Program-made: the position numbers and the translations under genes | Assembly: GCA_016464825.1 (NCBI GenBank) | Contig: JAEKNQ010000013.1 | Coordinates: 78,313-142,312 of the forward strand | Source: Candidatus Dormiibacter inghamiae | Lineage (GTDB): Bacteria > Chloroflexota > Dormibacteria > Dormibacterales > Dormibacteraceae | DNA length: 64,000 nucleotides | Reading direction: 5' to 3' | The notes under the pieces: model-generated | What the model was told of the DNA's origin: nothing | What the model saw: the letters and a program-made list of their open reading frames with translations, nothing else | The model's database searches: none | In this document: positions 17,857 through 27,240 of the stretch, one piece after another | Layout: each line of letters opens with the position of its first letter | How positions within the stretch are numbered: position 1 is the first letter of the stretch

Positions 17857-18210
17857 CTAGAACTCCAGGCCCGCTTCACGAGCGGCGTCGGCGAGAGCCT
17901 TGACCCTGCCGTGGTAGAGGAAGCCGCTGCGATCGAACACGGCAGCAGCCACACCGGCGTCCTTGGCCCGCTCTGCGATTGCCCTACCCACCGCCTGCGC
18001 GGCTCCGAGGTCGCTCTTTTGCGTCTTCAGCTGCAGCGTCGAGGCCGCGGCGAGAGTGCGGCCCTGGACATCGTCGATCAGCTGTACATAGACGTGGCTA
18101 AGGCTGCGGAAAACAGTGAGCCTCGGCCGCTCGGACGTGCCCCTGACCCGGACCCTGACCCGACGGTGCCTCTTCTGGCGAGCCTGCTTGCGGTCGAACT
18201 GCTTCAGCAC
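17857..18210 (-). CDS. rplR: 50S ribosomal protein L18
   Basis: 117 residues. It shows [24 protein letters not shown] and the C-terminal [24 protein letters not shown], both typical of this 5S-rRNA-binding protein. Its ATG abuts the rplF stop. Confidence 0.96.
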   Translation of the reverse strand: MLKQFDRKQARQKRHRRVRVRVRGTSERPRLTVFRSLSHVYVQLIDDVQGRTLAAASTLQLKTQKSDLGAAQAVGRAIAERAKDAGVAAAVFDRSGFLYHGRVKALADAAREAGLEF

Positions 18211-18755
18211 TACTTGGCCCCCTTGCCGGCCTTGCCGGCCTTTCGGCGGACCACCTCGCCCCTGTACATCATGCCCTTGCCCTTGTAAGGCTCCGGCGGA
18301 CGCAGCTTGCGCAGCTTGGCCGCCAGCTGCCCGACGTGCTCCTTGTTCGCCCCCACCACCGCGAAATGCGTGGGGTCGGTCACTTCGATGTCGATCCCCT
18401 CCGGCGGCGTGATCCTGACAGGGTGGGAGAAGCCCAGATTCAGCACGAGTTCATTGCCCTGCTTGGCGGCGCGGTAGCCGACGCCCACCAACTCCAGATC
18501 CTTGCGGAAACCGGTGGCAACACCCATCACCATGTTCGCGACAAGGGTTCTCGTCAGTCCGTGCAGCGATCGATGCTCCCGACCGTCGGTCGGCCGCTCG
18601 CAGACGATGCTGCCGTCTGCCACCTTGACGCTGATCTGCGCCGGCAGCGCACGCGCCAGCGTGCCCTTGGGGCCCGTGGCGGTCACGTGATTCCGTTCCA
18701 CTGTGAAGTCGACGCCGCTTGGCAGCGGGATGGGGAGCTTTCCGATCCTTGACAT
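18210..18755 (-). CDS. rplF: 50S ribosomal protein L6
   Basis: 181 residues with the repeated L6 fold; [12 protein letters not shown] at the start and [21 protein letters not shown] near the C terminus are diagnostic. Confidence 0.97.
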   Translation of the reverse strand: MSRIGKLPIPLPSGVDFTVERNHVTATGPKGTLARALPAQISVKVADGSIVCERPTDGREHRSLHGLTRTLVANMVMGVATGFRKDLELVGVGYRAAKQGNELVLNLGFSHPVRITPPEGIDIEVTDPTHFAVVGANKEHVGQLAAKLRKLRPPEPYKGKGMMYRGEVVRRKAGKAGKGAK

Positions 18756-18771
18756 ATCTCTCTAACAGTTC

Positions 18772-19194
18772 CTACCAGACGTACGCCAGCACTTCGCCGC
18801 CGAGACCGGCGCGAAGGGCCTGGCGCCCGCTCATGACGCCCTGGCTAGTGGAGAGGATGGCCACCCCCAGCCCACCCAGGACACGCGGAATCTCGGTCTT
18901 TCGGGCGTAGACGCGAAGACCCGGCCGGCTGATCCGCTTCACGCCTGAGATCACACGCTTGCGGTCGGGCCGAGCCTTGAAGCTTATGGTCAGCGTCTCG
19001 CCCACCCACTCCGGCTCCTTGTCAACTGTGTAGCCACCAATGTAGCCCTCGTCCTTCAGAACCCGGGCCACCTCGAGCTTCAAGCGCGAAGCCGGGACCC
19101 GCACCTCGCCGTGACGAGCCGTGTTGGCGTTCCGGATGCGTGTCAGCATGTCTGCGATCGGGTCGGAGACGACGCCGGTTCCCGCTCTCGCCAT
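18772..19194 (-). CDS. rpsH: 30S ribosomal protein S8
   Basis: 140 residues from the ATG at 19194, which overlaps the rpsN stop by one base. [15 protein letters not shown] at the N terminus and [18 protein letters not shown] at the C terminus identify it. S8 is the translational repressor of the spc operon in enteric bacteria; whether that holds here is unknown. Confidence 0.96.
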   Translation of the reverse strand: MARAGTGVVSDPIADMLTRIRNANTARHGEVRVPASRLKLEVARVLKDEGYIGGYTVDKEPEWVGETLTISFKARPDRKRVISGVKRISRPGLRVYARKTEIPRVLGGLGVAILSTSQGVMSGRQALRAGLGGEVLAYVW

Positions 19195-19379
19195 CACCAA
19201 CTCGACTTCATCACGCCGGGGATCCTGCCCTCGGCGGCAAGCGTTCGAAAACAGATGCGGCACATGCCGAACTTCCGCATGTAGGCGCGCGGCCGCCCGC
19301 ACAGGCGGCACCGGTTGCGCAACCGCACTGCGAACTTGGGCGGCTTCTTCCAGCTCTCAACTGCTGACTTCTTGGCCAC
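19194..19379 (-). CDS. rpsN: 30S ribosomal protein S14, zinc type
   Basis: 61 residues, the short zinc-binding (type Z) form. The two CxxC pairs, CRLC and CRIC, hold zinc, followed by the FRTLAAEG and PGVMKSSW end. It is located between rplE and rpsH. Confidence 0.96.
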   Translation of the reverse strand: MAKKSAVESWKKPPKFAVRLRNRCRLCGRPRAYMRKFGMCRICFRTLAAEGRIPGVMKSSW

Positions 19380-19405
19380 TTACTCACTCCTCCGCTGCAC
19401 GCTGT

Positions 19406-19990
19406 TCACCGGCCTTCCCGTTTTCGGAACGGCATACCCAACTGGGTCAGCAGCGCGCGCGCCTCTTCGTCGGTCTTGGCGGTAGTCACTATCGAAACCT
19501 CGAAACCTCGCAGCTTGTCGATCTTGTCGTAGTCGATCTCTGGAAAGATGATCTGCTCCCGCAGCCCCAGCGAATAGTTGCCCCGGCCGTCGAAACCCTC
19601 ACCGCTGATGCCGCGAAAGTCCCTGATGCGCGGCAGGGCCAGGCCGATCAGCCTTTCCAGGAAGAACCACATCCGGCGGCCTCGCAGCGTGGCCTTGATC
19701 CCTACCGGCATGCCCTCGCGCAGCTTGAACGCGGCTACCGAGCGACGCGCCTTCACCACCACCGGCTGCTGGCCGGTTATCGTGCGGACGTCGGCGACGG
19801 CCGCCTCCAACGCGCGTGGGTTGTCCTTCGCCTCGCCGATGCCGATGTTGAGGATCACCTTCGCCACGCGGGGCACCTCCATCACGTTGTCGTAGTCGTA
19901 TTCCCTCTGCAGCGCGGGAACCGCCTTCTCCAGATATGTCTGCTGCAGGTTGGGCGGCCGGCCCACGGTGTTCGCAGTAGCTGTGCTCAC
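19406..19990 (-). CDS. rplE: 50S ribosomal protein L5
   Basis: 194 residues from a GTG at 19990 that overlaps the rplX stop (GTGA). It contains [19 protein letters not shown], the [18 protein letters not shown] motif, and a [10 protein letters not shown]-terminal region. An ATG further up would sit inside rplX. Confidence 0.96.
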   Translation of the reverse strand: MSTATANTVGRPPNLQQTYLEKAVPALQREYDYDNVMEVPRVAKVILNIGIGEAKDNPRALEAAVADVRTITGQQPVVVKARRSVAAFKLREGMPVGIKATLRGRRMWFFLERLIGLALPRIRDFRGISGEGFDGRGNYSLGLREQIIFPEIDYDKIDKLRGFEVSIVTTAKTDEEARALLTQLGMPFRKREGR

Positions 19991-20376
19991 TGGGCCTCCG
20001 TCTTCCGAACCCGCTGGTATGGCTCGCCGCACTTGACGCACTCCAGCGCCTTGCGACCACCCTCCAGGACTGTGTGGCGAATCCGCGTCGGCCGCTCACA
20101 GGCCGGACAGAACAGCATCACGTTGCTGTAGTCCAGCGGCGACTCAAAGTCGACGATGCCGCCTTGCTGGACAACGTTCCCCGCCACCCGGCTGCCCGCC
20201 TTGGTGTGCCGCTTCTTGAGGTTCACCCCGCGCACGACTATCTTGCCCGCCACAGGCAGCGTGCGCAGAACCTCGCCCCGCTTGCCCTTGTCCTTCCCGG
20301 CCAGCACCACCACCGTGTCCCCGGCGGCCAGATCAGATTTCGAAAGCCTGGCCGCGCTTGCCTTGTTCTTCAGCAA
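19987..20376 (-). CDS. rplX: 50S ribosomal protein L24
   Basis: 129 residues. The KOW motif is [19 protein letters not shown], followed by [10 protein letters not shown]. The C terminus carries two CxxC pairs (CPAC, CVKC), so it is a zinc-binding extended form, somewhat longer than the 100-residue norm. Confidence 0.95.
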   Translation of the reverse strand: MLKNKASAARLSKSDLAAGDTVVVLAGKDKGKRGEVLRTLPVAGKIVVRGVNLKKRHTKAGSRVAGNVVQQGGIVDFESPLDYSNVMLFCPACERPTRIRHTVLEGGRKALECVKCGEPYQRVRKTEAQ

Positions 20377-20377
20377 C

Positions 20378-20746
20378 TCAGAGCACCTCCGGAGCCAGGG
20401 ACACGATCTTCATGAAGTTGCGCTCGCGCAGCTCGCGGGCCACCGGGCCGAAGATGCGTGTGCCCCTGGGATTGTTCTGGGGATTGATGATCACCGCTGC
20501 GTTGTCGTCGAAGCGGATGTTCGAGCCATCCGGGCGCCGATATTCCTTGGCCACCCTGACGACCACGGCCTTCACCACCTCGCCCTTCTTCACCTGGCCG
20601 TCAGGCTGGGCCGACTTGACTGTGGCTGTGATCACGTCGCCCACCGAAGCGTAGCGACGATAGGAGCCGCCCATGACCCGGATGCAGAGCAGTTCCCGGG
20701 CACCGCTGTTGTCGGCCACCCTGAGCCTGCTTTCTTGCTGGATCAC
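20378..20746 (-). CDS. rplN: 50S ribosomal protein L14
   Basis: 122 residues, the canonical L14 length, from a GTG at 20746 three bases after the rpsQ stop. It begins [17 protein letters not shown] and contains the [12 protein letters not shown] and [16 protein letters not shown] signatures. Confidence 0.97.
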   Translation of the reverse strand: MIQQESRLRVADNSGARELLCIRVMGGSYRRYASVGDVITATVKSAQPDGQVKKGEVVKAVVVRVAKEYRRPDGSNIRFDDNAAVIINPQNNPRGTRIFGPVARELRERNFMKIVSLAPEVL

Positions 20747-20748
20747 AG

Positions 20749-21039
20749 CTATCTGGCCTTCTCGACGACTTCCAGCACACGCCAGCGCTTGTCCCTGGAG
20801 ATGGGCCGCGTCTCCATGATCCTGACCAGATCGCCGACCTGACACTGATCGCTCTCGTCATGCACCTTGAATCGCGTTCGCTGCCGCATCACCTTCTTGT
20901 AGAGCGGATGCGACTTCAAGTCCGCCACCTGAACGATGACTGTCTTCTCCATCTTGTCGGAGACCACTCGCCCGGTGCGAACCTTGCGCAGCGCTCGCTT
21001 GCGCTCCGCCGCCAGCTGCTCTGGGTGAACTTCACTCAT
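20749..21039 (-). CDS. rpsQ: 30S ribosomal protein S17
   Basis: 96 residues, OB fold with [16 protein letters not shown] and [18 protein letters not shown]. Its N-terminal 18 residues, charged, are a slight extension. Confidence 0.95.
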   Translation of the reverse strand: MSEVHPEQLAAERKRALRKVRTGRVVSDKMEKTVIVQVADLKSHPLYKKVMRQRTRFKVHDESDQCQVGDLVRIMETRPISRDKRWRVLEVVEKAR

Positions 21040-21393
21040 CTAGACATCCTCTTGGCCGACGCGCCTTGCCCGAGCGCCCGCACGGACGGCCGGCTGGGCA
21101 GGAACCGGCGCCTCGTCCTCGCCGGCCGGGAACTCGGCGGCCTGGGCTTCAGCTTCCACAGCTTCGGGTGTTTCCAAAGGTTGAACCAGCACGTCGTCGC
21201 CGTTCAGCCGTCGCTGCTGCACCACAGTCAGGATGCGCGCAATGTTCTTGCGAACCCGCCGTACCTGCCGGTTGTTCTCAAGCTGTCCCACGGCCAGCTT
21301 GAAACGCAGCTCGTAGAGCTCCCTGCGCTCGCCGCTGAGGCGGGCTGCCAGCTGTTCTGAGTCCAATTCGGCGAGCTCAGCGGCTCTGATCAT
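21040..21393 (-). CDS. rpmC: 50S ribosomal protein L29 with C-terminal extension
   Basis: 117 residues, against about 65 for the usual L29. The helical core ([30 protein letters not shown], shown only in part) occupies residues 1-62. From about residue 66 an Ala/Glu/Pro-rich tail follows, ending in a basic [12 protein letters not shown]29 lies next to the tunnel exit, so the tail would be surface exposed. Its ATG overlaps the rplP stop. Confidence 0.93.
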   Translation of the reverse strand: MIRAAELAELDSEQLAARLSGERRELYELRFKLAVGQLENNRQVRRVRKNIARILTVVQQRRLNGDDVLVQPLETPEAVEAEAQAAEFPAGEDEAPVPAQPAVRAGARARRVGQEDV

Positions 21394-21839
21394 TCTCCGC
21401 CTCCGGCGTGTGCCAGTTGAGTGGCCTGAGACTCCTCGGCCATAATGAACCGCGTCTTCACCGGCAGCTTGGCTGCCGCCAGGCGCAGGGCCTCTTTTGC
21501 AGTTTCGGCGTTCACGCCGGCCATCTCAAAGAGAACTCGGCCAGGCTTGATCACCGCCACCCAGCCTTCCGGATTGCCCTTGCCAGAGCCCATCCGCGTT
21601 TCTGCCGGCTTCTTGGTCACTGGTTTGTCGGGAAAGATCCGGATCCAGATCTGGCCGCCGCGCTTCACATGGCGGGTCATGGCCCGTCGCGCAGCCTCGA
21701 TCTGTCGATTCGTCATCCAGCAGGCTTCCTCCGCCTGGAGGGCAAACTGACCGAAGGCTATAGTCGCGCCTCGAGTGGCGACGCCGCCCCGCCGGCCCTT
21801 GTGCTGCTTGCGGTGTTTTACGCGCTTAGGAAGTAGCAT
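21390..21839 (-). CDS. rplP: 50S ribosomal protein L16
   Basis: 149 residues from the ATG at 21839, overlapping the rpsC end by 14 nt. It starts [16 protein letters not shown] and carries the [21 protein letters not shown] motif and [15 protein letters not shown]. Confidence 0.96.
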   Translation of the reverse strand: MLLPKRVKHRKQHKGRRGGVATRGATIAFGQFALQAEEACWMTNRQIEAARRAMTRHVKRGGQIWIRIFPDKPVTKKPAETRMGSGKGNPEGWVAVIKPGRVLFEMAGVNAETAKEALRLAAAKLPVKTRFIMAEESQATQLAHAGGGE

Positions 21840-23133
21840 CCGGGTCCGCCTCCTCGACGGCTGCGGCTTCCGGCCGCTTCCGCTCTTCACCGCCAGCGCT
21901 CTTGGTCTTGGGGCCCTTCTTCTCCGGGGCCTTGTCCGCCTCGGGCGTGGGCAGGATGCGCGAGATCGCCGAGGCGACAACGGAGCCGGCCGCCTCGACG
22001 GCCGCGGCGACGACCGGGACGCCCGTCTCCTTGTCAGGACCGGCCGGCTTCTCGCCGGCCGCTTGGCCGGCGCTCAACGCGCCGACGCCTTCCGGGCTGA
22101 CCTCGGCCGGCGCGGCGGGCATCGCGTGTTCGGAGGCGGCGGCCCCAGCCTGGGCGGGTGTCGCTCTGGGCTGATCGGCCGCGCGGGCGGGGGGCCTGGG
22201 CCTCGTGCCTGGCTGGCTGCGCCGCTCAGCCTGGCTGGCCGGCGTGCCTGGTGGCCGAGGGGCTCGCTGGCGCAGGCCGCCCCCGGCTCGCTCGCCGGCG
22301 ACCTGCTCAGTCACGTTGGCGGCCGCGACCTTAGGATCACTCGGGTTCTGATTGACGGCGGCGGCCTGGAGCGTGCCTGACTGCACGGGAGCTTGAGCCG
22401 CCTGGGCCTGCGCCTGCGCGGCCGCAGCCCGGCGGGCCTCGATGGCAGCGGCATCTGCCTGGCGGGCCAGGTTCTCAGGCACCAGCTCGACGCCCCGGCG
22501 CTTGGGCGCCAGGAGGTCGCGGTAGATCCAGCACTTGACGCCTATCACACCGAAAGTGGTCTTGGCGGTGGCGCGGCCGAAGCGGATGTCGGCCCGCAGT
22601 GTGTGCAGGGGCACCTGACCCTCGCGATCCCATTCCCGTCGCGCCATCTCGCCGCCGCGCAGCCTGCCGCCGAGCGCTATCCGAACGCCCTTGGCGCCGG
22701 CGCGCATGGTTCGCATGATCGACTGTTTCATGGCTCGTCGGTGGCTGATCCGGCGTTCGATCTGGAGCGCGATGTTCTCAGCCACCAGCTGCGCATCCAG
22801 CTCAGGCTGCTTGATCTCCTGGATCGAGATCTTCACCCGGCTCCCGAAGAGCTTCTCCAAATCGTTGCGGAGAGCGTCCACGGACGCCCCGCCCTTGCCG
22901 ATGACGATGCCCGGCTTGGCGGTGTAAATGGTGACAGCCAGCTGGGCATTGGAAGAGCGCTCGGTCTCGATCCTCGCCACCCCGGCATTCTTCAGACGGC
23001 CGGAGATGAACTTGCGCATCGCCAGGTCCTCGTGAAGAACCTTGGTGTAGTCCTTGTCGGCAACGAACCAATTGGCTTCCCAGTTCCTGTAGGAACCGAG
23101 CCGAAACCCGTTCGGGTGGACCTTGTGACCCAA
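21826..23133 (-). CDS. rpsC: 30S ribosomal protein S3 with a long C-terminal tail
   Basis: 435 residues, about twice the usual length. Residues 1-215 are a standard S3: [12 protein letters not shown] at the start, the KH-domain GIVIGKGG loop at 75-82, and [14 protein letters not shown]. Residues 216-435 form a low-complexity Ala/Pro/Glu/Arg tail with no fold I recognise and one hydrophobic patch near [10 protein letters not shown]. The start is a TTG at 23133 preceded by a GGGGAG ribosome site and overlapping no gene; rplV ends two bases before. The tail ends inside the rplP start. Confidence 0.93.
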   Translation of the reverse strand: MGHKVHPNGFRLGSYRNWEANWFVADKDYTKVLHEDLAMRKFISGRLKNAGVARIETERSSNAQLAVTIYTAKPGIVIGKGGASVDALRNDLEKLFGSRVKISIQEIKQPELDAQLVAENIALQIERRISHRRAMKQSIMRTMRAGAKGVRIALGGRLRGGEMARREWDREGQVPLHTLRADIRFGRATAKTTFGVIGVKCWIYRDLLAPKRRGVELVPENLARQADAAAIEARRAAAAQAQAQAAQAPVQSGTLQAAAVNQNPSDPKVAAANVTEQVAGERAGGGLRQRAPRPPGTPASQAERRSQPGTRPRPPARAADQPRATPAQAGAAASEHAMPAAPAEVSPEGVGALSAGQAAGEKPAGPDKETGVPVVAAAVEAAGSVVASAISRILPTPEADKAPEKKGPKTKSAGGEERKRPEAAAVEEADPDATS

Positions 23134-23134
23134 T

Positions 23135-23563
23135 TTAGCTCTCCCCCTCGACGGCCGCTTCGGTTTCCCCCGCCGGCCTCGCGGTGCGGGCGGCCTGCCG
23201 GCGGCGCGCCGGCCGGGCCGGAACAACCTCCGGCCGGTCCTCGACGATGGCTGTGATGTGGCAGGTGCGCTTGAAGTACTGGTGCGCCATGCCCCGGCTG
23301 ACCGGACGGATGCGCTTCATGGTGGGCCCCTCGTCCACGACCACCGTTTTCAGCCAGAGGTCGTCCCGATCCAGGTTGTGGTTGTGCTCTGCATTCGCCG
23401 CAGCAGACTTGACTGCTTTCGCCACATCCCGGGCGGCGTGCTTGGGCGAATACTCGAGCTGCGCCAACGCCTCGCTGACACGCATGCCGCGGACCATGTC
23501 AGCCGCCAGCCGCGCCTTGCGGGCAGTGCGCCGGATGTACTTGGAACGAGCGAGAACTTCCAT
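23135..23563 (-). CDS. rplV: 50S ribosomal protein L22
   Basis: 142 residues from the ATG at 23563. The helical core has KYIRRTARKARLAADMVRG, and the beta hairpin reaching the exit tunnel shows GPTMKRIRPVSRGMAHQY. About 30 Arg/Ala/Pro-rich residues follow the usual L22 end, a modest tail. Confidence 0.95.
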   Translation of the reverse strand: MEVLARSKYIRRTARKARLAADMVRGMRVSEALAQLEYSPKHAARDVAKAVKSAAANAEHNHNLDRDDLWLKTVVVDEGPTMKRIRPVSRGMAHQYFKRTCHITAIVEDRPEVVPARPARRRQAARTARPAGETEAAVEGES

Positions 23564-23570
23564 CTGTTTA

Positions 23571-23861
23571 CTAACGAACCTTCGAGGCCCGCTCGGTCTT
23601 GGCGCCCCCGGTATGGCTGCGGAAATGCCGGGTCGGCGCGAACTCGCCCAGCTTGTGACCAACCATGTTCTCGCTGATGAAGACCGGAACGTGCTTGCGG
23701 CCGTCATGGATGGCCACCGTGTGGCCCACCATCTCGGGGAAGACCGTCGACGCCCGCGCCCAAGTGCGGATGACCTTTTTCTCGCGAGACGTGTTCAGCT
23801 TGCCGACCTTGGCTTCCAGCTTGGGGTCGATGAAGGGGCCCTTTTTCAGCGAACGAGACAT
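23571..23861 (-). CDS. rpsS: 30S ribosomal protein S19
   Basis: 96 residues starting [15 protein letters not shown], with [19 protein letters not shown] and the C-terminal [10 protein letters not shown]. Standard position between rplB and rplV. Confidence 0.96.
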   Translation of the reverse strand: MSRSLKKGPFIDPKLEAKVGKLNTSREKKVIRTWARASTVFPEMVGHTVAIHDGRKHVPVFISENMVGHKLGEFAPTRHFRSHTGGAKTERASKVR

Positions 23862-23876
23862 TGCTTTCTACTTTCT

Positions 23877-24707
23877 CTACTTCTTCTCACGACGCCGGAT
23901 TATGAGCGAGCTGGAAGCCTTCTTCGGCTTCCGGGTGCGGAAACCCAGCGCAGGCTTGCCCCAGGGCGTCTTGGGGTTGCCGCCGGGGCCAGTCTTGCCT
24001 TCGCCACCGCCGTGCGGGTGGTCGACGGGATTCATGGTTGAGCCGCGCACTGTAGGGCGCTTGCCCAGCCAGCGGGAGCGGCCCGCCTTGCCGCCGGACT
24101 CGTTCTCGTGCTCCAGGTTACCAACCTGGCCGAGCGTGGCCGCGCATCGCACGTGGATGCGACGCAATTCGCCGGAGGGCATCCGCACAACTGCATAGTC
24201 GCCTTCCTTGGCCAGCAGCTGCGCCGACGTGCCGGCCGAGCGGACCAACTGGCCACCGCGGCCGAGCGTCAGCTCGAGGTTGTGAATTGTGGAACCGACC
24301 GGGATCCGCTGCAGCGGCATGGAGTTGCCGACCCGGACCGGAGCCTCCGACCCGCTCTGGATCTGATCTCCCACCCTGAGTCCCAGCGGCGCCAGGATGT
24401 ACCGCTTCTCCCCGTCCGTGTAGTGAATCAGGGCGATCCGCGCGGAGCGGTTGGGGTCGTACTCGATGGTCGCGACCTTGCCGGGGACTCCTACCTTGTC
24501 GCGGCGGAAGTCAATCCGGCGGTAGCTGCGCCGCCCGTCACCGCCGCGATGTCGCGTGGTGATCTTGCCCTGGTTGTTGCGGCCAGCGTTGTTCTTGAGC
24601 GGCTCCAGCAGGCTCTTCTCGGGCTCGGCGGCTGTCAGCTCCTCGAAGCTCGCGGTCTTCAGAAAGCGGCGGCCGGGACTTGTCGGCTTGTATTGCTTGA
24701 TCGGCAT
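23877..24707 (-). CDS. rplB: 50S ribosomal protein L2
   Basis: 276 residues from the ATG at 24707, which abuts the rplW stop. The peptidyl-transferase signature is [12 protein letters not shown] near residue 220; YKPTSPGRR at the N terminus and [20 protein letters not shown] sequence follow the family. Confidence 0.97.
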   Translation of the reverse strand: MPIKQYKPTSPGRRFLKTASFEELTAAEPEKSLLEPLKNNAGRNNQGKITTRHRGGDGRRSYRRIDFRRDKVGVPGKVATIEYDPNRSARIALIHYTDGEKRYILAPLGLRVGDQIQSGSEAPVRVGNSMPLQRIPVGSTIHNLELTLGRGGQLVRSAGTSAQLLAKEGDYAVVRMPSGELRRIHVRCAATLGQVGNLEHENESGGKAGRSRWLGKRPTVRGSTMNPVDHPHGGGEGKTGPGGNPKTPWGKPALGFRTRKPKKASSSLIIRRREKK

Positions 24708-25012
24708 CAGAGGCTCCCAAACAGGCCTTCGATCTTCTGGCCCGGAGCCAGCGTCACAATCGCCTTCTTCCAATCGGCAGTCCGGCCGCTGAGGCCGCGC
24801 CGGCCGGTGCGCCGGACCTTGCCGCGCACGTTCACAGTGTTGACTGCCCGGACCCTCACGCCCTGCTCCTGGTAGTGCTCCTCGAGCGCCTTCGCGATCT
24901 CGTTCTTGGTCGCGTCGGGCGCCACTCGAAACGTGTAGCGGCCCTCTTGGTAGAGGGCGTAGGAGCGCTCGCTCACCAGGGGCCCGAAGAGAACCTCGAC
25001 TGGCGCTCTCAC
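24707..25012 (-). CDS. rplW: 50S ribosomal protein L23
   Basis: 101 residues, GTG start overlapping the rplD stop (GTGA). It contains [20 protein letters not shown] and the basic loop [16 protein letters not shown]. It is part of the tunnel exit where SRP and trigger factor dock. Confidence 0.95.
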   Translation of the reverse strand: MRAPVEVLFGPLVSERSYALYQEGRYTFRVAPDATKNEIAKALEEHYQEQGVRVRAVNTVNVRGKVRRTGRRGLSGRTADWKKAIVTLAPGQKIEGLFGSL

Positions 25013-25875
25013 CCGCCCGCCTCCTCGGCCACCCAGCCGCGCCGAGGAGCGGGTGGACTGAACGTCTGCTCGAGCACGCTCACCGCATCCTTCGCGATGA
25101 TCACGCGATCGTGGGTGAACAGGTCGTACAGATTCAGATTGCTGGCCAGAATGACCTTGGCCCAGGGCAGGTTGCTGGTCGAACGGGCGACCACCTCATT
25201 TGCGGCGGGCAGCACAACCAGAGCCGTGTCGTCGACGCCAATGGCATGCAGCAAGCTCACCATCTCGGCGGTCCTCGGCTCCTCCATTACGAAGTTCTCC
25301 AGCACCGTCACCTTGCGCTCGCTCGCCTTGACGCTCAGCGCCGAGCGAAGGGCGAGCCGGCGCATCTTGCGCGGCATCTTTTCAGCGTAAGAGCGGGGCT
25401 CAGGGCCGAAAACCGTACCCCCGCCCACCATCGACGGCTCGCGCGTTGAACCGTGCCGAGCGCGGCCAGTGCCCTTTTGCCGGTAGGGCTTGGCGCCGCC
25501 ACCAGCAACCTCATCCCGGTGCTTGACCTTGGCGGTGCCCTGCCGAGCGTTGTTGCGCTGGCGGAGAAAGGCCTGGTGCATCACTGCCATATGCGGGACC
25601 TGGCCGAAGATCGATTCGGGCAGATCGAAGCGGCCGGACCGCTCGCCACCGGCCGTGTAGGTCGGCACCGACAACGGATCCGCCGACTCAGACTCCGTCG
25701 CTGACCCCCGGCTGACCGCCTTGGCCGCGCTCGCGCCACGTGTGCCCGTCTTGCGCTTGCCTGGCTCCGCCTCCTGGGCCGTTTTTTCGATGGCTGCAGG
25801 CGTGGCCTCAACCTCGTGCTCCGCAGCAGCACCGCTCATTTGCTCCTGCAACTCGTCCTGCTCGCCGGCCATCAC
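25009..25875 (-). CDS. rplD: 50S ribosomal protein L4 with N-terminal extension
   Basis: 288 residues, against about 205 usually. The first 65 residues are a charged Glu/Ala/Lys/Ser-rich segment with no known fold. The L4 core then begins near [16 protein letters not shown] and shows the tunnel loop [19 protein letters not shown]. The start at 25875 overlaps the rplC stop, as do most junctions here, which argues that the extension is translated. Confidence 0.93.
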   Translation of the reverse strand: MMAGEQDELQEQMSGAAAEHEVEATPAAIEKTAQEAEPGKRKTGTRGASAAKAVSRGSATESESADPLSVPTYTAGGERSGRFDLPESIFGQVPHMAVMHQAFLRQRNNARQGTAKVKHRDEVAGGGAKPYRQKGTGRARHGSTREPSMVGGGTVFGPEPRSYAEKMPRKMRRLALRSALSVKASERKVTVLENFVMEEPRTAEMVSLLHAIGVDDTALVVLPAANEVVARSTSNLPWAKVILASNLNLYDLFTHDRVIIAKDAVSVLEQTFSPPAPRRGWVAEEAGG

Positions 25876-26528
25876 CTGCCTGCCTTTTGCTTGACGGAGC
25901 CACGGATCATGACCAGCGATCCATAAGCCCCGGGCACTGAGCCGTGGAGCAGCAGCAGGTTCCGGTCGCGATCGACCCTCAAGACCTTCAGGCCCTGCAC
26001 TGTCGTGCGCGCAGCGCCCATGTGGCCTGCCATCTTCACGCCTTTGAACACTCGAGCGGCATCGGTCGCGCCGATCGACCCCGGCTGGCGCACGTTCATC
26101 GAACCGTGACTCTCAGGTCCTCGTGAGAACCGGTGGCGCTTCACCATGCCCTGGAAGCCCTTGCCCTTGCTGCTGGAAGTGACGTCGACCAGCTCACCCT
26201 CGGCGAAGACGTCACAGCGCAGCTCCTCGCCAGCTTGCAGGCCCGCGGCACCGCGGAGCTCGATCACTTGGCGAGCAGGCTCGATGCCTGCCTTCTTGAA
26301 CTCACCGGCCAGTGGCTTGCTCAGTCGGCGTGCAGGAACGGGCCCGAACGCGAGCCGCGCAGCCGCGTAGCCGTCCTTCTCTTCGGTGCGGAGATCGAGC
26401 ACGCGGCAGGGGCCGGCTTCCACCACAGTCACGGCTGACAGCGTGCCGTCAGGATTGAAGAGCTGGGTCATGCCGAGCTTGCGGCCGAGCAGCCCCTTCT
26501 TCACGGGCGCCGACTTCTTCTTCGCCAT
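25872..26528 (-). CDS. rplC: 50S ribosomal protein L3
   Basis: 218 residues. The diagnostic GLLGRKLGMTQLF lies near the N terminus and KGKGFQGMVKRHRFSRGPESHGS in the middle. Its start touches the rpsJ stop. Confidence 0.97.
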   Translation of the reverse strand: MAKKKSAPVKKGLLGRKLGMTQLFNPDGTLSAVTVVEAGPCRVLDLRTEEKDGYAAARLAFGPVPARRLSKPLAGEFKKAGIEPARQVIELRGAAGLQAGEELRCDVFAEGELVDVTSSSKGKGFQGMVKRHRFSRGPESHGSMNVRQPGSIGATDAARVFKGVKMAGHMGAARTTVQGLKVLRVDRDRNLLLLHGSVPGAYGSLVMIRGSVKQKAGR

Positions 26529-26833
26529 CAGAGCTTGATCTCGATCGAGACACCGGCCGGCAGCGTGATGTGCATGAGAGCATCGACGACCCGGGGGTTC
26601 GGGTCCAGGATGTCCACTATCCGCTTGTGAGTGCGCATCTCGAACTGCTCCCGGGAATCCTTGTCGATGAAGGGCGAACGAATCACCGTCATCTTGTTGA
26701 TTTCCGTCGGCAGCGGGATGGGTCCGGCTATGCGCGCGTTCGTACGCCGGGCGGTGTCGACAATCTTGTCGGCCGCCTGGTCCAAGACCTTGTGGTCGTA
26801 GGCCTTCAACCGGATCCGTATCTTCTGCGCCAT
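26528..26833 (-). CDS. rpsJ: 30S ribosomal protein S10
   Basis: 101 residues. The signature [22 protein letters not shown] is present, then [17 protein letters not shown]. It is the first gene of the S10 cluster and follows a 407-nt hairpin-rich spacer; its ribosome site is weak. Confidence 0.96.
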   Translation of the reverse strand: MAQKIRIRLKAYDHKVLDQAADKIVDTARRTNARIAGPIPLPTEINKMTVIRSPFIDKDSREQFEMRTHKRIVDILDPNPRVVDALMHITLPAGVSIEIKL

Positions 26834-27240
26834 TAGTTGCCTGTAACGGCCGATTGGGCCGTAGCTCGGGGCAGGCGCCTGTCCAGGGCGCCAGTCAGGG
26901 CGCCGTGGCGAAATCCGGGGTCCCCGCGAAACCGGAGGTTTCGTGGGGTGGGAAATCCGGGGTCCCCGCGAAACCGGAGGTTTCCTGGGGTGGAAAGGAG
27001 AGGGTGGACCGAGGAGGAGCGGATCTGAGGATCCGTGACGACGAAGGGCCGGGCCCCGTGCTTAGGGGGCCCCGCGACACGGGGAATGCTGCGCACCCAT
27101 CGGGGTCCTGAGCCCCGAGATGCGGTCTTATCGGCTGGTACTGGCAACTCGAACTCCAGCTCGGTCCGAAAAGCTGGAGCGCGCAAGCGTCGGCCAAGTC
27201 CCGTTGCTTTCACCTGCGAGCTCCTACCTATACCTATTCG
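26834..27240. other. Hairpin-rich spacer between tuf and rpsJ
   Basis: 407 nt without a supported gene; short reading frames on both strands are low-complexity and unlike any family. Besides the 42-bp tandem repeat it contains several other inverted repeats: CTCCAGCT / AGCTGGAG (27154-27179), CGGGG / CCCCG near 27099-27119, GGATC / GATCC near 27024-27035, and CGGCC / GGCCG next to rpsJ. On the minus strand it is transcribed between tuf and rpsJ. It could hold the promoter and leader of the S10 operon, but I see no convincing -35/-10 pair. Confidence 0.7.
26911..26994. repeat. 42-bp tandem repeat, two copies, each a hairpin
   Basis: Copies at 26911-26952 and 26953-26994 agree at 40 of 42 positions. 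Each contains a 12-bp imperfect stem, CCCCGCGAAACC pairing with GGTTTCGTGGGG across a 3-nt loop (one G-T pair; the second copy has one more mismatch). It lies in the tuf-rpsJ spacer. Confidence 0.85.

Noticed and set aside
26911..26994. CRISPR array
   Set aside because: Two adjacent 42-bp copies without separating unique spacers and no cas genes.
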